In this document: positions 54,113-62,194 of the stretch, in pieces
How positions within the stretch are numbered: the first letter of the stretch is position 1
Layout: each line of letters starts with the position of its first letter
The notes under the pieces: generated by a model
The model's input: the letters and a program-made list of their open reading frames with translations, nothing else
Database searches by the model: none
Told to the model about the DNA's origin: nothing
From: an uncultured delta proteobacterium
GTDB taxonomy: Bacteria > Desulfobacterota > Desulfobulbia > Desulfobulbales > Desulfocapsaceae
Direction: 5' to 3'
DNA length: 64,000 bases
NCBI GenBank assembly: GCA_903901335.1
Contig: CAIUQR010000083.1
Coordinates: forward strand, 1 to 64,000
Translations under genes and position numbers: made by a program

Positions 54113-56843
54113 TATTTTCCGCAACCGGAAACAGGCGAGAGAGAAAGAGGCCCTGACGGAATTGAAGGCACGCTATCATGCCTTTCGGATATTTCTCGAA
54201 AATAACGGCAGGGCACTTGAGCTTCTTGTGACTATCGATGGTCTGCTCAATCGCGGCGAAGAAATCGAAATCCGGGCCTCGACCGAAGAGCTGCTGGCCG
54301 TTACCGGAGAGCTGGTCGACGGCCTGAACCTGCTCTCCGGAGATGGCCATGCCGGGCTTTACCCGCTCCATGGTCATATGGCCGCAGACGTGTTGAAACA
54401 TCTGGATATTCTCTCCGATCATCCGACACTTCAGGCCTACTGTCCGGCACTGGACGAGCTTGCCCCCGAAGCCCAACTCCTGGCCGGGACGAAGGCAGCC
54501 AATCTGGCCCGACTTAGGCGTTTAGGGCTGCCGGTTCCCAACGGATTCGTCTGCACGACCAGAGCCTGTAAGAGGTTTATCGCAGGTGGAAAATTGGCAG
54601 CCGATATCCGCAGGATTTTACAGGAAGTTGAGTATTCGCAAAAAGATGTCCAGCAGGCAGCGACGCAGATCAAAGAGATGATTCTGCATGCACCGCTGCC
54701 CGAGGAAATTTCCACGGCGCTGACGGAGGCGTACAGACAGCTCGAAATGACGGAGGGCCGGGACGGCAATCATGCCGGACCGTTCGCTATCTCGGTACGC
54801 AGCAGTGGTGTATCGGAAGATGGAGTTGAGCACTCGTTTGCCGGCCAATACACTTCTCTCCTCAACATCACCGGCATTCAAGCACTCTTTGACGCCTACC
54901 GGGAGGTTGTGGCCAGCGGATTGAGTGCCCGGGCGCTTTCTTACCGGCAGAACGCCGGGCTGTCACTGGCCGATTTTGATTTTGCGGTATTGTGTCAGGT
55001 TATGGCTGACTCCTATTGTGCCGGTGTGCTGTTTACCCGCGATCCCTCCCAGCCGGAGAGCGAGCGCATGCTGATCAGCGCCGTCCCCGGTCTCGGAACC
55101 ACTGCCGTAGACGGTTCCGCGGCAGCTGATCTCTACCGCCCCCAGCGAACTCACCAACGAAAAGTCACCCCCACCGGACACCGGGGAGGCAAGCCGAAAA
55201 TCTCCAGGGCCCGCGCGGACCAACTTATGGAAGGCGCTGAAATCTCTCACAAAGCATTCCGGGAAGTGCCGGCAGCGGCAGGCGGTCTGGAGTTGGAACC
55301 CTTTCCGGCACAGGATGCTGAGGCACCCCTGTTGTCGGCTGAAATACTGGAAGAACTGGTGGACTTCGGGGAGATGCTTGAGAGTCTGGAAGGGATAGGG
55401 CAGGATGTTGAGTGGGCCTACTCAAAAGAGACGGGTTTAGCCATCCTGCAGATGCGCCCGTTGCTCCTTTCTTCCAGCAAGGGCCGAAGATTGCGCATGC
55501 CGGCGACCACTGTGCCGATCGTCTCCGGAACCTGCGCCGTGCATGGAAAGGCGGTAGGCAGAGTCCGCATTGTTCATTCGGCAGCAGAATTGATGCAGAT
55601 CGACAAAACGCTCTCCGACGATACCACACTTGCACCCTGCATCCTTGTCCTGCCGCAGAGTATCGTTGATTCCGCGCGTCTTTTACAGACCTGCGCCGGA
55701 CTTATCATCGAGGTCGGAAATCCGACGGATCACCTGTCCTGCATCGCCCGCGAATATGGTGTGCCGATGATCACCGGCGCTCAAACGGCTGTGTCGCGAC
55801 TGCGTGAAGGGCAATGGGTCATTGTCGATGCCGACCAGGGCATGGTCCTGGAGGCCCCTGACTCCATCCGGGACGCCGTTTCCCAGGCCCACACGGAACA
55901 GCAGACGGCACGGAGGAAGAAGGATTATCCCGGCCCGGCGCAGACGAGACACACCATCGTGCCGCCGGAGAGGCAGACATTGCGAAGAATGATCGTCCCT
56001 CTTAACCTGACCGATGCCTACGGCCCGACATTTTCCCGGATGGAGTGCAGGTCTATCCACGATATCATCCGCTATACCCATGAAAAGGCGGTGCTCGCCA
56101 TGTTCGATGCCGGGGATATGATCATGGAGGAGGCGGGTGGTCTGTTGCGGCCTCTGGATATCGGCGTTCCCTTCTCTTTTCTGGTGATAGATGTCGGAGG
56201 TGGGGTACGCAGGGAGGAAAAGACCTCTTTGCGGCAACGACTGGCGCTGCAGCACCCTTTGTCCAGAGCAGACATCCTTTCGGTGCCGCTGGCCGCACTC
56301 TGTGACGGACTGACCACACCGGGGCTTAGCTGGCATTCCGGACCGGACATCGACGCCCTGCCGGGAATTATGTCCCGGAGCATGCTGGACACACGGGGTG
56401 CCCGCCCGGCAGGATCATTCAACTACGCCCTGGCCGCCCGTGACTATCTCAACCTCAACGCCAGGGTCGAGTTCCACTTTGCGATGCTCGACGCCGTATG
56501 CGGAAAAGATACACATGCCAACTATATCCGCTTCCGGTTTAAAGGGGGTGGGGCAGGACTCGAACGCGGCCATCGGCGGGCGGTCTTTCTCCGCCGGGTT
56601 CTTGAAGCCAACGCATTTTACACAACGGTAGCGGGTGATTTGATTACCGCCTCGCTGACAGGGGCCACAAAAGAGGTTGTTCATGCGCGGCTGGTCATGA
56701 TCGGACGACTGCTCGGCTTCAGCAGATTTCTGGATGGGGTCATGACGAACGACGAAACTCCCGAGAAATTGGCTGAGGCATTTCTTGCCGGACGATTTGA
56801 CACACGGGTCGTACAGAAAGAACTGGAAAAGGGTCGATTATAG
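54090..56843 (+). CDS. PEP-synthase-like protein C
   Basis: A 917-residue paralogue. ATP-grasp domain with GTKAANLARLRRLGLPVPNG, FAISVRSSGVSEDGVEHSFA, LCQVMADSYCAGVLFTRDP and the closing VEWAYSKETGLAILQMRPLL, so probably functional. Phosphohistidine domain with GNPTDHLSCIAREYGVPMIT, His548. C-terminal domain: CRSIHDIIRYTHEKAV, VIDVGGGVRR, DYLNLNARVEFHFAMLDAV. The ATG at 54090 with AGGAA eight bases upstream overlaps gene B by 23 bp; an earlier in-frame start would overlap by 83. Last gene of the run; converges on the phosphatase gene, 12 bp away. Confidence 0.85.
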   Translation: MILSRLIDIFRNRKQAREKEALTELKARYHAFRIFLENNGRALELLVTIDGLLNRGEEIEIRASTEELLAVTGELVDGLNLLSGDGHAGLYPLHGHMAADVLKHLDILSDHPTLQAYCPALDELAPEAQLLAGTKAANLARLRRLGLPVPNGFVCTTRACKRFIAGGKLAADIRRILQEVEYSQKDVQQAATQIKEMILHAPLPEEISTALTEAYRQLEMTEGRDGNHAGPFAISVRSSGVSEDGVEHSFAGQYTSLLNITGIQALFDAYREVVASGLSARALSYRQNAGLSLADFDFAVLCQVMADSYCAGVLFTRDPSQPESERMLISAVPGLGTTAVDGSAAADLYRPQRTHQRKVTPTGHRGGKPKISRARADQLMEGAEISHKAFREVPAAAGGLELEPFPAQDAEAPLLSAEILEELVDFGEMLESLEGIGQDVEWAYSKETGLAILQMRPLLLSSSKGRRLRMPATTVPIVSGTCAVHGKAVGRVRIVHSAAELMQIDKTLSDDTTLAPCILVLPQSIVDSARLLQTCAGLIIEVGNPTDHLSCIAREYGVPMITGAQTAVSRLREGQWVIVDADQGMVLEAPDSIRDAVSQAHTEQQTARRKKDYPGPAQTRHTIVPPERQTLRRMIVPLNLTDAYGPTFSRMECRSIHDIIRYTHEKAVLAMFDAGDMIMEEAGGLLRPLDIGVPFSFLVIDVGGGVRREEKTSLRQRLALQHPLSRADILSVPLAALCDGLTTPGLSWHSGPDIDALPGIMSRSMLDTRGARPAGSFNYALAARDYLNLNARVEFHFAMLDAVCGKDTHANYIRFRFKGGGAGLERGHRRAVFLRRVLEANAFYTTVAGDLITASLTGATKEVVHARLVMIGRLLGFSRFLDGVMTNDETPEKLAEAFLAGRFDTRVVQKELEKGRL

Positions 56844-56855
56844 GGGCGAATTGCC

Positions 56856-57548
56856 TCAGGCGTGATAGAAACGCAGATCCGGCAACTCCACCGCGGTCAG
56901 GAAATTACCATACACCGCTCCTGTGTCGATGCCGATGCGGTCGGTCATGACCAGCGGAGTTTCAAAAGGCACGTGGCCGAATACGATGATTTGTCCCGTC
57001 AAGCAGAAGTCTTCCCTGGCTAATCGCCTGCTGGCCAGAAGACTTGCCTCGGCATACCGCTGAGACTGCGGGGCATCCGTCCTTGTTTTCGCCAGGGCCA
57101 GTTTCTCTTCATCGATATCCGCATGGGTAAAAAGATAGTTACCGGCGACAAAGGAAAACTTGAGCGTCTGCAAGAAATCCTGATGTTCCGGAGGCATACA
57201 GGAAAGGTCCCGGATCATGCGCACCGAAGAGCCATAGCTTGCCGCCGTCGCCTCGACCCCCATCGTGCGCAACATATGCAGGGTTTCCACATCCCCCGTT
57301 GCCGCATAGTCCAAGAGCGCCTGTTCATGGTTTCCTTTGAGAAAAACCACCTGGTTACAGGTTGCTCTGATGTGCAGAAGGGTGTCGAGAACCTTTCTGG
57401 AATCCGGCCCCCTATTGATATAATCTCCAAGAAAAACAATAATATCCTCGTCGTTATCGACAGGCAGGCGTCCCAGAAGGCTACTAAGCTTGTTATTACA
57501 GCCATGGATATCACCTATTGCAAATATCTTTCGTACCGGCGGAAACAT
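56856..57548 (-). CDS. Ser/Thr protein phosphatase-like metallophosphoesterase
   Basis: A 230-residue calcineurin-like phosphoesterase of the PPP type. Metal motifs in order: GDIHGCNNKLS, FLGDYINRGPDSRKV, FLKGNHEQALLDYA, and HADIDEE and FGHVPFETPL in the second half, with the last GAVYG. This set matches bacterial PPP phosphatases (PrpA-like) that dephosphorylate Ser/Thr (or His) residues. It lies 3 bp after the receiver-Lon gene, same strand, so the two are cotranscribed. It could remove phosphate from a protein of this locus; that is inferred. Confidence 0.87.
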   Translation of the reverse strand: MFPPVRKIFAIGDIHGCNNKLSSLLGRLPVDNDEDIIVFLGDYINRGPDSRKVLDTLLHIRATCNQVVFLKGNHEQALLDYAATGDVETLHMLRTMGVEATAASYGSSVRMIRDLSCMPPEHQDFLQTLKFSFVAGNYLFTHADIDEEKLALAKTRTDAPQSQRYAEASLLASRRLAREDFCLTGQIIVFGHVPFETPLVMTDRIGIDTGAVYGNFLTAVELPDLRFYHA

Positions 57549-57551
57549 TAC

Positions 57552-59582
57552 CTACCTCTTGGCCTCAAGGACCCTGTCGACGACCTCATCTGCACTAGCT
57601 ACAAGCGCCAGTTCGAGCCCTTCTTTCACGTCGATGTCAAGGGCTTCAACCTCTTCTTTGTTGGCCCGCGGCAATATAACACACCGCACACCCGCCCGTT
57701 TGGCGGCAAGAATTTTTTCTCTGATACCACTGATGGGGAGAACCCGCCCGCTGAGCGTCATTTCGCCCGTGAGCGCCACATCCCGGCGGGCTGGACGCCG
57801 GGTGAGGAGGGACAGAAGCGCTGCAAATATGGTTATGCCTGCTGATGGTCCGTCTTTCGGAATGGCCCCGGAGGGAAAGTGGATATGGATGTCGATGTCT
57901 TTGAAAAAATTGTCGATTATGCCGAATTCGAGAGTCCTGCTCCGGATAAAACTAAGCACGGTCTGTGCCGATTCCTGCAACACATCACCTAGCGAACCCG
58001 TCAACAGAAGCCTCCCCGAGCCGGGCATTGAGACGGTTTCGACATTGATGATCTCGCCTCCCGTCTCGGCCCAGACAAGGCCTGTCGCAATACCGATTCG
58101 CGCCTCCGCTTCCGCCGCTTCCCGGAAAAATTTCCGTGGGCCGAGAAGACGGGAAACGGTGTCGGCGTCCATTTCCACGGTCTGGTCATACTTCTCTGTT
58201 TTCAAACTGAGCAGCGCAATTTTTCGACAGATATCGGCAAGTTCCCTTTCAAGATTCCGCAGCCCCGATTCTCTCGTATAGTCTGAAATCACCCGCGAAA
58301 TCGCTTCCGGAGAAAAATGAACAGTCTCTCTGGGCAACCCTGCGGCCTTGAGTTGCCGGGGCAGAATGAACTGTTGCGCGATCTTCAGCTTCTCCTTTTC
58401 AGTATATCCTGCAAATTCGATGCGCTCCATACGATCGAGAAGAGGGCCGGGGATTTTTGAAATATCATTAGCCGTAGCAATAAACATGATCCGGGAAAGG
58501 TCAAAAGGAACATCCAGATAGTGGTCCGAAAATCGGACATTCTGTTCAGGATCAAGGACCTCAAGAAATACAGAGGCCAGATCGCCGCGAAAATCCTGAC
58601 CGATTTTATCTATCTCGTCCAGCATAAAAACCGGATTATTGACTCCCACCCGCCTCAACTCCGTGATAATACGACCGGGCAGGGCGCCGACGTAAGTTCG
58701 CCTGTGGCCGCGCAATTCTGCCTCATCCCTGAGACCCGCAAGAGACACTCGCACGAACTGACGCTGCAGGGCCTCGGCAATGGCCCGGCCGACCGAGGTC
58801 TTGCCGGTGCCGGGAGGCCCGGTGAAGCAGAGTATCGGGCCTTTGCCCATTTCGACGAAGATCTTCTTTTCCAGAACCTCTTTTACTGTCTTGCGCAACT
58901 CGTCGAGGTTAACGGGCTTTCCGAGGTAATGAGCCGCCCCTTTCTTCAGGGCCTCCACCGCTGAGCTGACAGTGGCAAAGCCCGTCACCATGATCACTGG
59001 GATATCCGGAGACGCCCGGTTGATCTGCTGCAGCAGTTCAATACCGTCCATACGCTCCATCTTCAGATCGGTGATAACCAGATCTATGTCCGTCCTGGCC
59101 AGAACCTTCAGGGCCTCAAGGCCGTTATCGGCACTGTGACAGATGTACCCGTCCTTTTTCAGCACATGTTCCATATTGGAACGGGCTATCTCTTCATCAT
59201 CGACGATCAGGATATTCTGCTGCGCCTTGCTGCACAGGGTCTTGGCGGCCAGAAATTCAAGAATCCGTTGTTTGACCTGGGAGAGGCCATAGTGCCTGGT
59301 ATCGAGAAGAGACTGGGCCCGAGCCAGTTCAAGTTTGCCCTGCGAGGATGTGTTCCACGGCAAAGAGAGCACCAGTTCTATATAATTGAAACCGACGGAA
59401 TACTCGGCAACAGCAGAATCGGTTTTCTCGAGTTTTTCAAGCTCCTTGGAAACCGCCTCGGTGACATAAGGAGGAAGACCTGCCTCATCTATCCGGGAGC
59501 GAAGCTTAGCCAGGGGAGAGACTGGCTCCGATGTCCCCTGGGGCGATTCCACAACATGTTCAACTTTTCTTTTAAAAAACAT
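57552..59582 (-). CDS. Lon-type AAA+ protease with inserted receiver domain
   Basis: A 676-residue ATP-dependent serine protease. Residues 1-115 resemble the helical end of the Lon N domain (ELVLSLPWNTSSQGKLELAR, HYGLSQVKQRILEFLAAKT). Residues about 122-245 are a receiver domain (ILIVDDEEIARSNM, Asp172 in VITDLKMERMDG, YLGKPVN). Walker A GPPGTGKTS with Lys261, Walker B FMLDEIDKIG, and a protease domain with the Ser580/Lys623 dyad (PKDGPSAGITI, GIREKILAAKR). In ordinary Lon, VKxRILEYLA runs straight into GPILCLVGPP; here the receiver sits at that exact joint. The large Lon N-terminal substrate-binding lobe is absent. Confidence 0.93.
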   Translation of the reverse strand: MFFKRKVEHVVESPQGTSEPVSPLAKLRSRIDEAGLPPYVTEAVSKELEKLEKTDSAVAEYSVGFNYIELVLSLPWNTSSQGKLELARAQSLLDTRHYGLSQVKQRILEFLAAKTLCSKAQQNILIVDDEEIARSNMEHVLKKDGYICHSADNGLEALKVLARTDIDLVITDLKMERMDGIELLQQINRASPDIPVIMVTGFATVSSAVEALKKGAAHYLGKPVNLDELRKTVKEVLEKKIFVEMGKGPILCFTGPPGTGKTSVGRAIAEALQRQFVRVSLAGLRDEAELRGHRRTYVGALPGRIITELRRVGVNNPVFMLDEIDKIGQDFRGDLASVFLEVLDPEQNVRFSDHYLDVPFDLSRIMFIATANDISKIPGPLLDRMERIEFAGYTEKEKLKIAQQFILPRQLKAAGLPRETVHFSPEAISRVISDYTRESGLRNLERELADICRKIALLSLKTEKYDQTVEMDADTVSRLLGPRKFFREAAEAEARIGIATGLVWAETGGEIINVETVSMPGSGRLLLTGSLGDVLQESAQTVLSFIRSRTLEFGIIDNFFKDIDIHIHFPSGAIPKDGPSAGITIFAALLSLLTRRPARRDVALTGEMTLSGRVLPISGIREKILAAKRAGVRCVILPRANKEEVEALDIDVKEGLELALVASADEVVDRVLEAKR

Positions 59583-59724
59583 ACCACCTTCCCCTTACAG
59601 TTTTCCCTGTTATCCCAGAAAACGGGACGCTACCCAAACGATGATAACGTTTCCCCGCCATATGGAAATTCAGCCGGCTCCTGGTCACCCGTCGAATAAA
59701 TGATCCAAACCCGTCGAAATGAAA

Positions 59725-59740
59725 TGCAATATTAATTCCA
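59725..59740 (-). promoter_or_regulatory. Candidate sigma-54 promoter for the receiver-Lon gene
   Basis: Minus strand reads TGGAATTAATATTGCA: GG and GC spaced by 10 nt and a consensus -12 TTGCA, but the -24 box is TGGAA, not TGGCA. It would give a leader of about 130 nt. In an AT-rich region such a match can be chance. Confidence 0.35.
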
Positions 59741-59959
59741 GTCTGCATCTTTCGATCAGCTATCCTGTAAAAAAACTCTCTGCAATATTCTCCCCTTCTC
59801 AATAAAAAACGTCAGTAGAGGCACCTATCCTACCCCCAACCGACCAGCCCGACAATCCTTCTTTTCAATATGACGGCCAGATCGGCCACCCGGTCTCTGT
59901 CCATCTGCCCGAATTGGATAATCTGCCGAGGAGTTACCTCTCATACTCATTCCGCGTCG

Positions 59960-60049
59960 TGTTGCATCCTGCACAGGGATGTTGCAATATGTAACACTCG
60001 ATTAAACATATCCCGCTAAATTTCTGTGATATTGTTGCTCTCTGCAACA
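59960..60049 (+). promoter_or_regulatory. Array of three 17-bp palindromes (activator sites)
   Basis: TGTTGC-N5-GYAACA type dyads at 59960-59976 (TGTTGCATCCTGCACAG, right half degenerate), 59980-59996 (TGTTGCAATATGTAACA) and 60033-60049 (TGTTGCTCTCTGCAACA, perfect). Start-to-start spacings of 20 and 53 bp are near whole helical turns, placing the sites on one face of DNA, 73-162 bp upstream of the sigma-54-like promoter at 60122. Confidence 0.65.
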
Positions 60050-60121
60050 CCCTAATTAATCTCATCTATTCACAGTAAAATATATTGTTATAAATCAATA
60101 TATTACACAAACAAGAAGACT

Positions 60122-60137
60122 TGGCATAGTTTTTGAG
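60122..60137 (+). promoter_or_regulatory. Candidate sigma-54 promoter of the second USP-TauE set
   Basis: TGGCATAGTTTTTGAG: -24 TGGCA with correct 10-nt spacing, but the -12 dinucleotide is GA rather than GC. The three palindromes upstream strengthen the call. A start near 60149 would exclude the open frame's first ATG (60133) and favour the ATG at 60181. Confidence 0.5.
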
Positions 60138-60180
60138 AATAGAGAGCAAACACATAATCATTTTCGCATACGGGACGATC

Positions 60181-61038
60181 ATGGGACAAGAAAATACATC
60201 CATCTTTACAGAGCAATCGGCAACTGAGATATCCGAAGGCGACTTCCCGGCACCGGCACGGAATAAAACACCGTATATCCTGGTCGTCACCAGGAACGGC
60301 CATATGGCCGAACCGGTGATGGACTATGCCCTTAATGTCGCAGAACGTCTGAAATATTCTATACTTGCCGCCTATATAAACACCCTGCCGTTTTACCGTG
60401 ACGGCGGAAGACGGAGCAAACTTTTCGCCGCAGCCATGCTGGAAAGTTCAAAGCTGTTCAGGGAAAAGGGCGAGGCCAGGTCCATCCCGATCGAACACAC
60501 AGACGCATCAGGGAAAATAGGCAGGGCCGTTAAACATCTCTGTCATTTGGAAAAACATATTGAGTTTGTCGTCATAGATCAAGGAATCAGCATGAAAGAG
60601 GTGTCCTCTCAATCTCCTGTTCCCGTATTCAGCGTCATTTACACCCAAGCAAAGGCAGGTCGTGTTTCCAAGACCACTCACAATAGAACTTTAAATGAAG
60701 GAGTATCGCGTATGTCCACAACCACAAGCAAAAAACGACATGTAAAGAATTGTTTCATCTTTGGGGCTCTTACTGCCGGGCTGTATGCAGCAGTCTTTAC
60801 CAACCAGGAACTCGTTATGAAATATTTTACCAAAGGCGGTTTCTTTGCCCTTTTGCCTGTTGCCGTTGTCTTTGCCCTTTCCTATGTCCATGGCAATTTC
60901 ACGAGTTCGTTCTGGTCGGCTCTCGGCATTGAAGGTTCTAAAACCACCGCGACAAAGAAGGCGGATATCCGCAAGGATGCCCCTGCTTCCGTCGATATCA
61001 GAAAAGACACCAGACCTCGCGCCCAGGTAAATGCCTGA
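60181..61038 (+). CDS. Usp-like domain joined in frame to a two-helix membrane protein
   Basis: A 285-residue frame. The first 160 residues are Usp-like (ILVVTRNGHMAEPVMDYALN, VAERLKYSILAAYI, FVVIDQGISMKEVSS). The last 108, from MSTTTSKKRHVKN, have two hydrophobic helices (CFIFGALTAGLYAAVF, GFFALLPVAVVFALSYV) and a basic tail. An internal ATG at 60712 is preceded by AAGGAG eight bases upstream, as strong as any site in the window, so the second part may also, or only, be made as a separate protein. It is first in the second USP/TauE set. Confidence 0.75.
   Translation: MGQENTSIFTEQSATEISEGDFPAPARNKTPYILVVTRNGHMAEPVMDYALNVAERLKYSILAAYINTLPFYRDGGRRSKLFAAAMLESSKLFREKGEARSIPIEHTDASGKIGRAVKHLCHLEKHIEFVVIDQGISMKEVSSQSPVPVFSVIYTQAKAGRVSKTTHNRTLNEGVSRMSTTTSKKRHVKNCFIFGALTAGLYAAVFTNQELVMKYFTKGGFFALLPVAVVFALSYVHGNFTSSFWSALGIEGSKTTATKKADIRKDAPASVDIRKDTRPRAQVNA
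60712..61038 (+). CDS. Possible separate 108-residue two-helix membrane protein
   Basis: Internal start within the longer frame: AAGGAGTATCGCGTATG gives a textbook Shine-Dalgarno and spacing. The product (MSTTTSKKRHVKN...) has two membrane helices and a charged tail with KADIRKDA repeated as VDIRKDT. A stop codon (TAA) lies just upstream in another frame, so a past frameshift may have joined two genes. Listed separately because either arrangement is possible. Confidence 0.5.
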   Translation: MSTTTSKKRHVKNCFIFGALTAGLYAAVFTNQELVMKYFTKGGFFALLPVAVVFALSYVHGNFTSSFWSALGIEGSKTTATKKADIRKDAPASVDIRKDTRPRAQVNA

Positions 61039-61127
61039 TATTTCAATAACGCCAGGCCTTAAAGATGCACACAAGATAAGAGAATCAATACCTTGATGAG
61101 AGAAAATTTAACTATTCGGAGAGAACC

Positions 61128-62192
61128 ATGCACGGACCAGTCACGGAAGTACTTCAATTTATAGATCTCACTACATACACCGTCGTCTTTTTATTCATCG
61201 TCGGTTTTATCGGCGGGCTGGTGAGCGGTTTCATCGGCTCCGGCGGGGCCTTTGTTCTGACTCCCGGCATGATGAGCCTGGGTGTACCGGGGACCGTCGC
61301 GGTCGCCAGTAATATGTGCCACAAGTTCCCTAAGGCCCTGGTCGGTGCCATCAAGCGCTATAAATACGGCCAGGTCGACATCAAGCTTGGCCTCATCATG
61401 GGCGTTTTTGCCGAGATCGGTGTCCAGGTTGGTATCATGATACAACGGCATATCCTGGAAAAATTCGGCCCGGCAGGTTCCAACCTCTATGTCAGTTTCA
61501 TCTTTGTCCTGGTACTGGTTATTGTCGGTGGCTATGTCATGCGTGACGCCATCAAGATGAAGAGTGCCGTTGGAGATGCCGTCGTGACCCCTCCTATTGC
61601 CAAACGCCTGCAAAAGATCGAACTCTGGCCGATGCTTACCTTCAAGACCGCCAACCTCCGGATAAGCATGTGGTTTCTTATTCCTGTCGCCCTGGCTACC
61701 GGCATGCTGGCCGCGACCATTGCTGTGGGAGGCTTTATCGGGGTTCCTGGACTTATGTATATCATCGGTGCCACCAGCATTGTTGCCTCGGCATCTGAAC
61801 TGGTTATCGCCTTCGTCATGGGACTGGGCGGCACACTGATCTGGGCCTATTACGGCACGGTCGATATCCGTCTGGTCATGATCATTCTTGCCGGTTCTTT
61901 GTTCGGCGTCCAACTTGGCGCCATCGGCACCACCTATGTAAAAGACTATATGATCAAATACGTTATGGCCACCATCATGCTGATCGTTGCGGTGAGCAGA
62001 TTTCTGGCTATCCCGAAGTATCTGAACCAATTGAACGTCACCTCCCTTTCCGAGGGCATTGTAAAAATCATGACCCAGACCAGCTTCTACGTCATGTGTT
62101 TCGCCCTCCTGGTCGGTGCCGGTATCATTCTGTTTAATCTGTTTAAAGCCCGAAGTCTTGAAAAGGCAATACCTGTACCTGTGAGAGGATAG
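61128..62192 (+). CDS. TauE/SafE-family membrane carrier, second copy
   Basis: A 354-residue carrier of the same broad family as the protein at 46606 but a different subgroup. Half signatures: LVSGFIGSGGAFVLTPGMMS (residues about 26-45) and LAATIAVGGFIGVPGLMYII (second half). About nine hydrophobic helices, the last (VMCFALLVGAGIILFNLF) an extra C-terminal one. GGAGAG precedes the ATG. It sits between the Usp-like membrane gene and a tandem Usp gene, with stops and starts only a few bases apart downstream. Substrate unknown. Confidence 0.9.
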   Translation: MHGPVTEVLQFIDLTTYTVVFLFIVGFIGGLVSGFIGSGGAFVLTPGMMSLGVPGTVAVASNMCHKFPKALVGAIKRYKYGQVDIKLGLIMGVFAEIGVQVGIMIQRHILEKFGPAGSNLYVSFIFVLVLVIVGGYVMRDAIKMKSAVGDAVVTPPIAKRLQKIELWPMLTFKTANLRISMWFLIPVALATGMLAATIAVGGFIGVPGLMYIIGATSIVASASELVIAFVMGLGGTLIWAYYGTVDIRLVMIILAGSLFGVQLGAIGTTYVKDYMIKYVMATIMLIVAVSRFLAIPKYLNQLNVTSLSEGIVKIMTQTSFYVMCFALLVGAGIILFNLFKARSLEKAIPVPVRG

Positions 62193-62194
62193 TC

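Noticed and set aside
48416..56843. Annotating the three large proteins simply as phosphoenolpyruvate synthase
   Set aside because: The PEP/pyruvate barrel is missing in all three, so the reaction is not supported.
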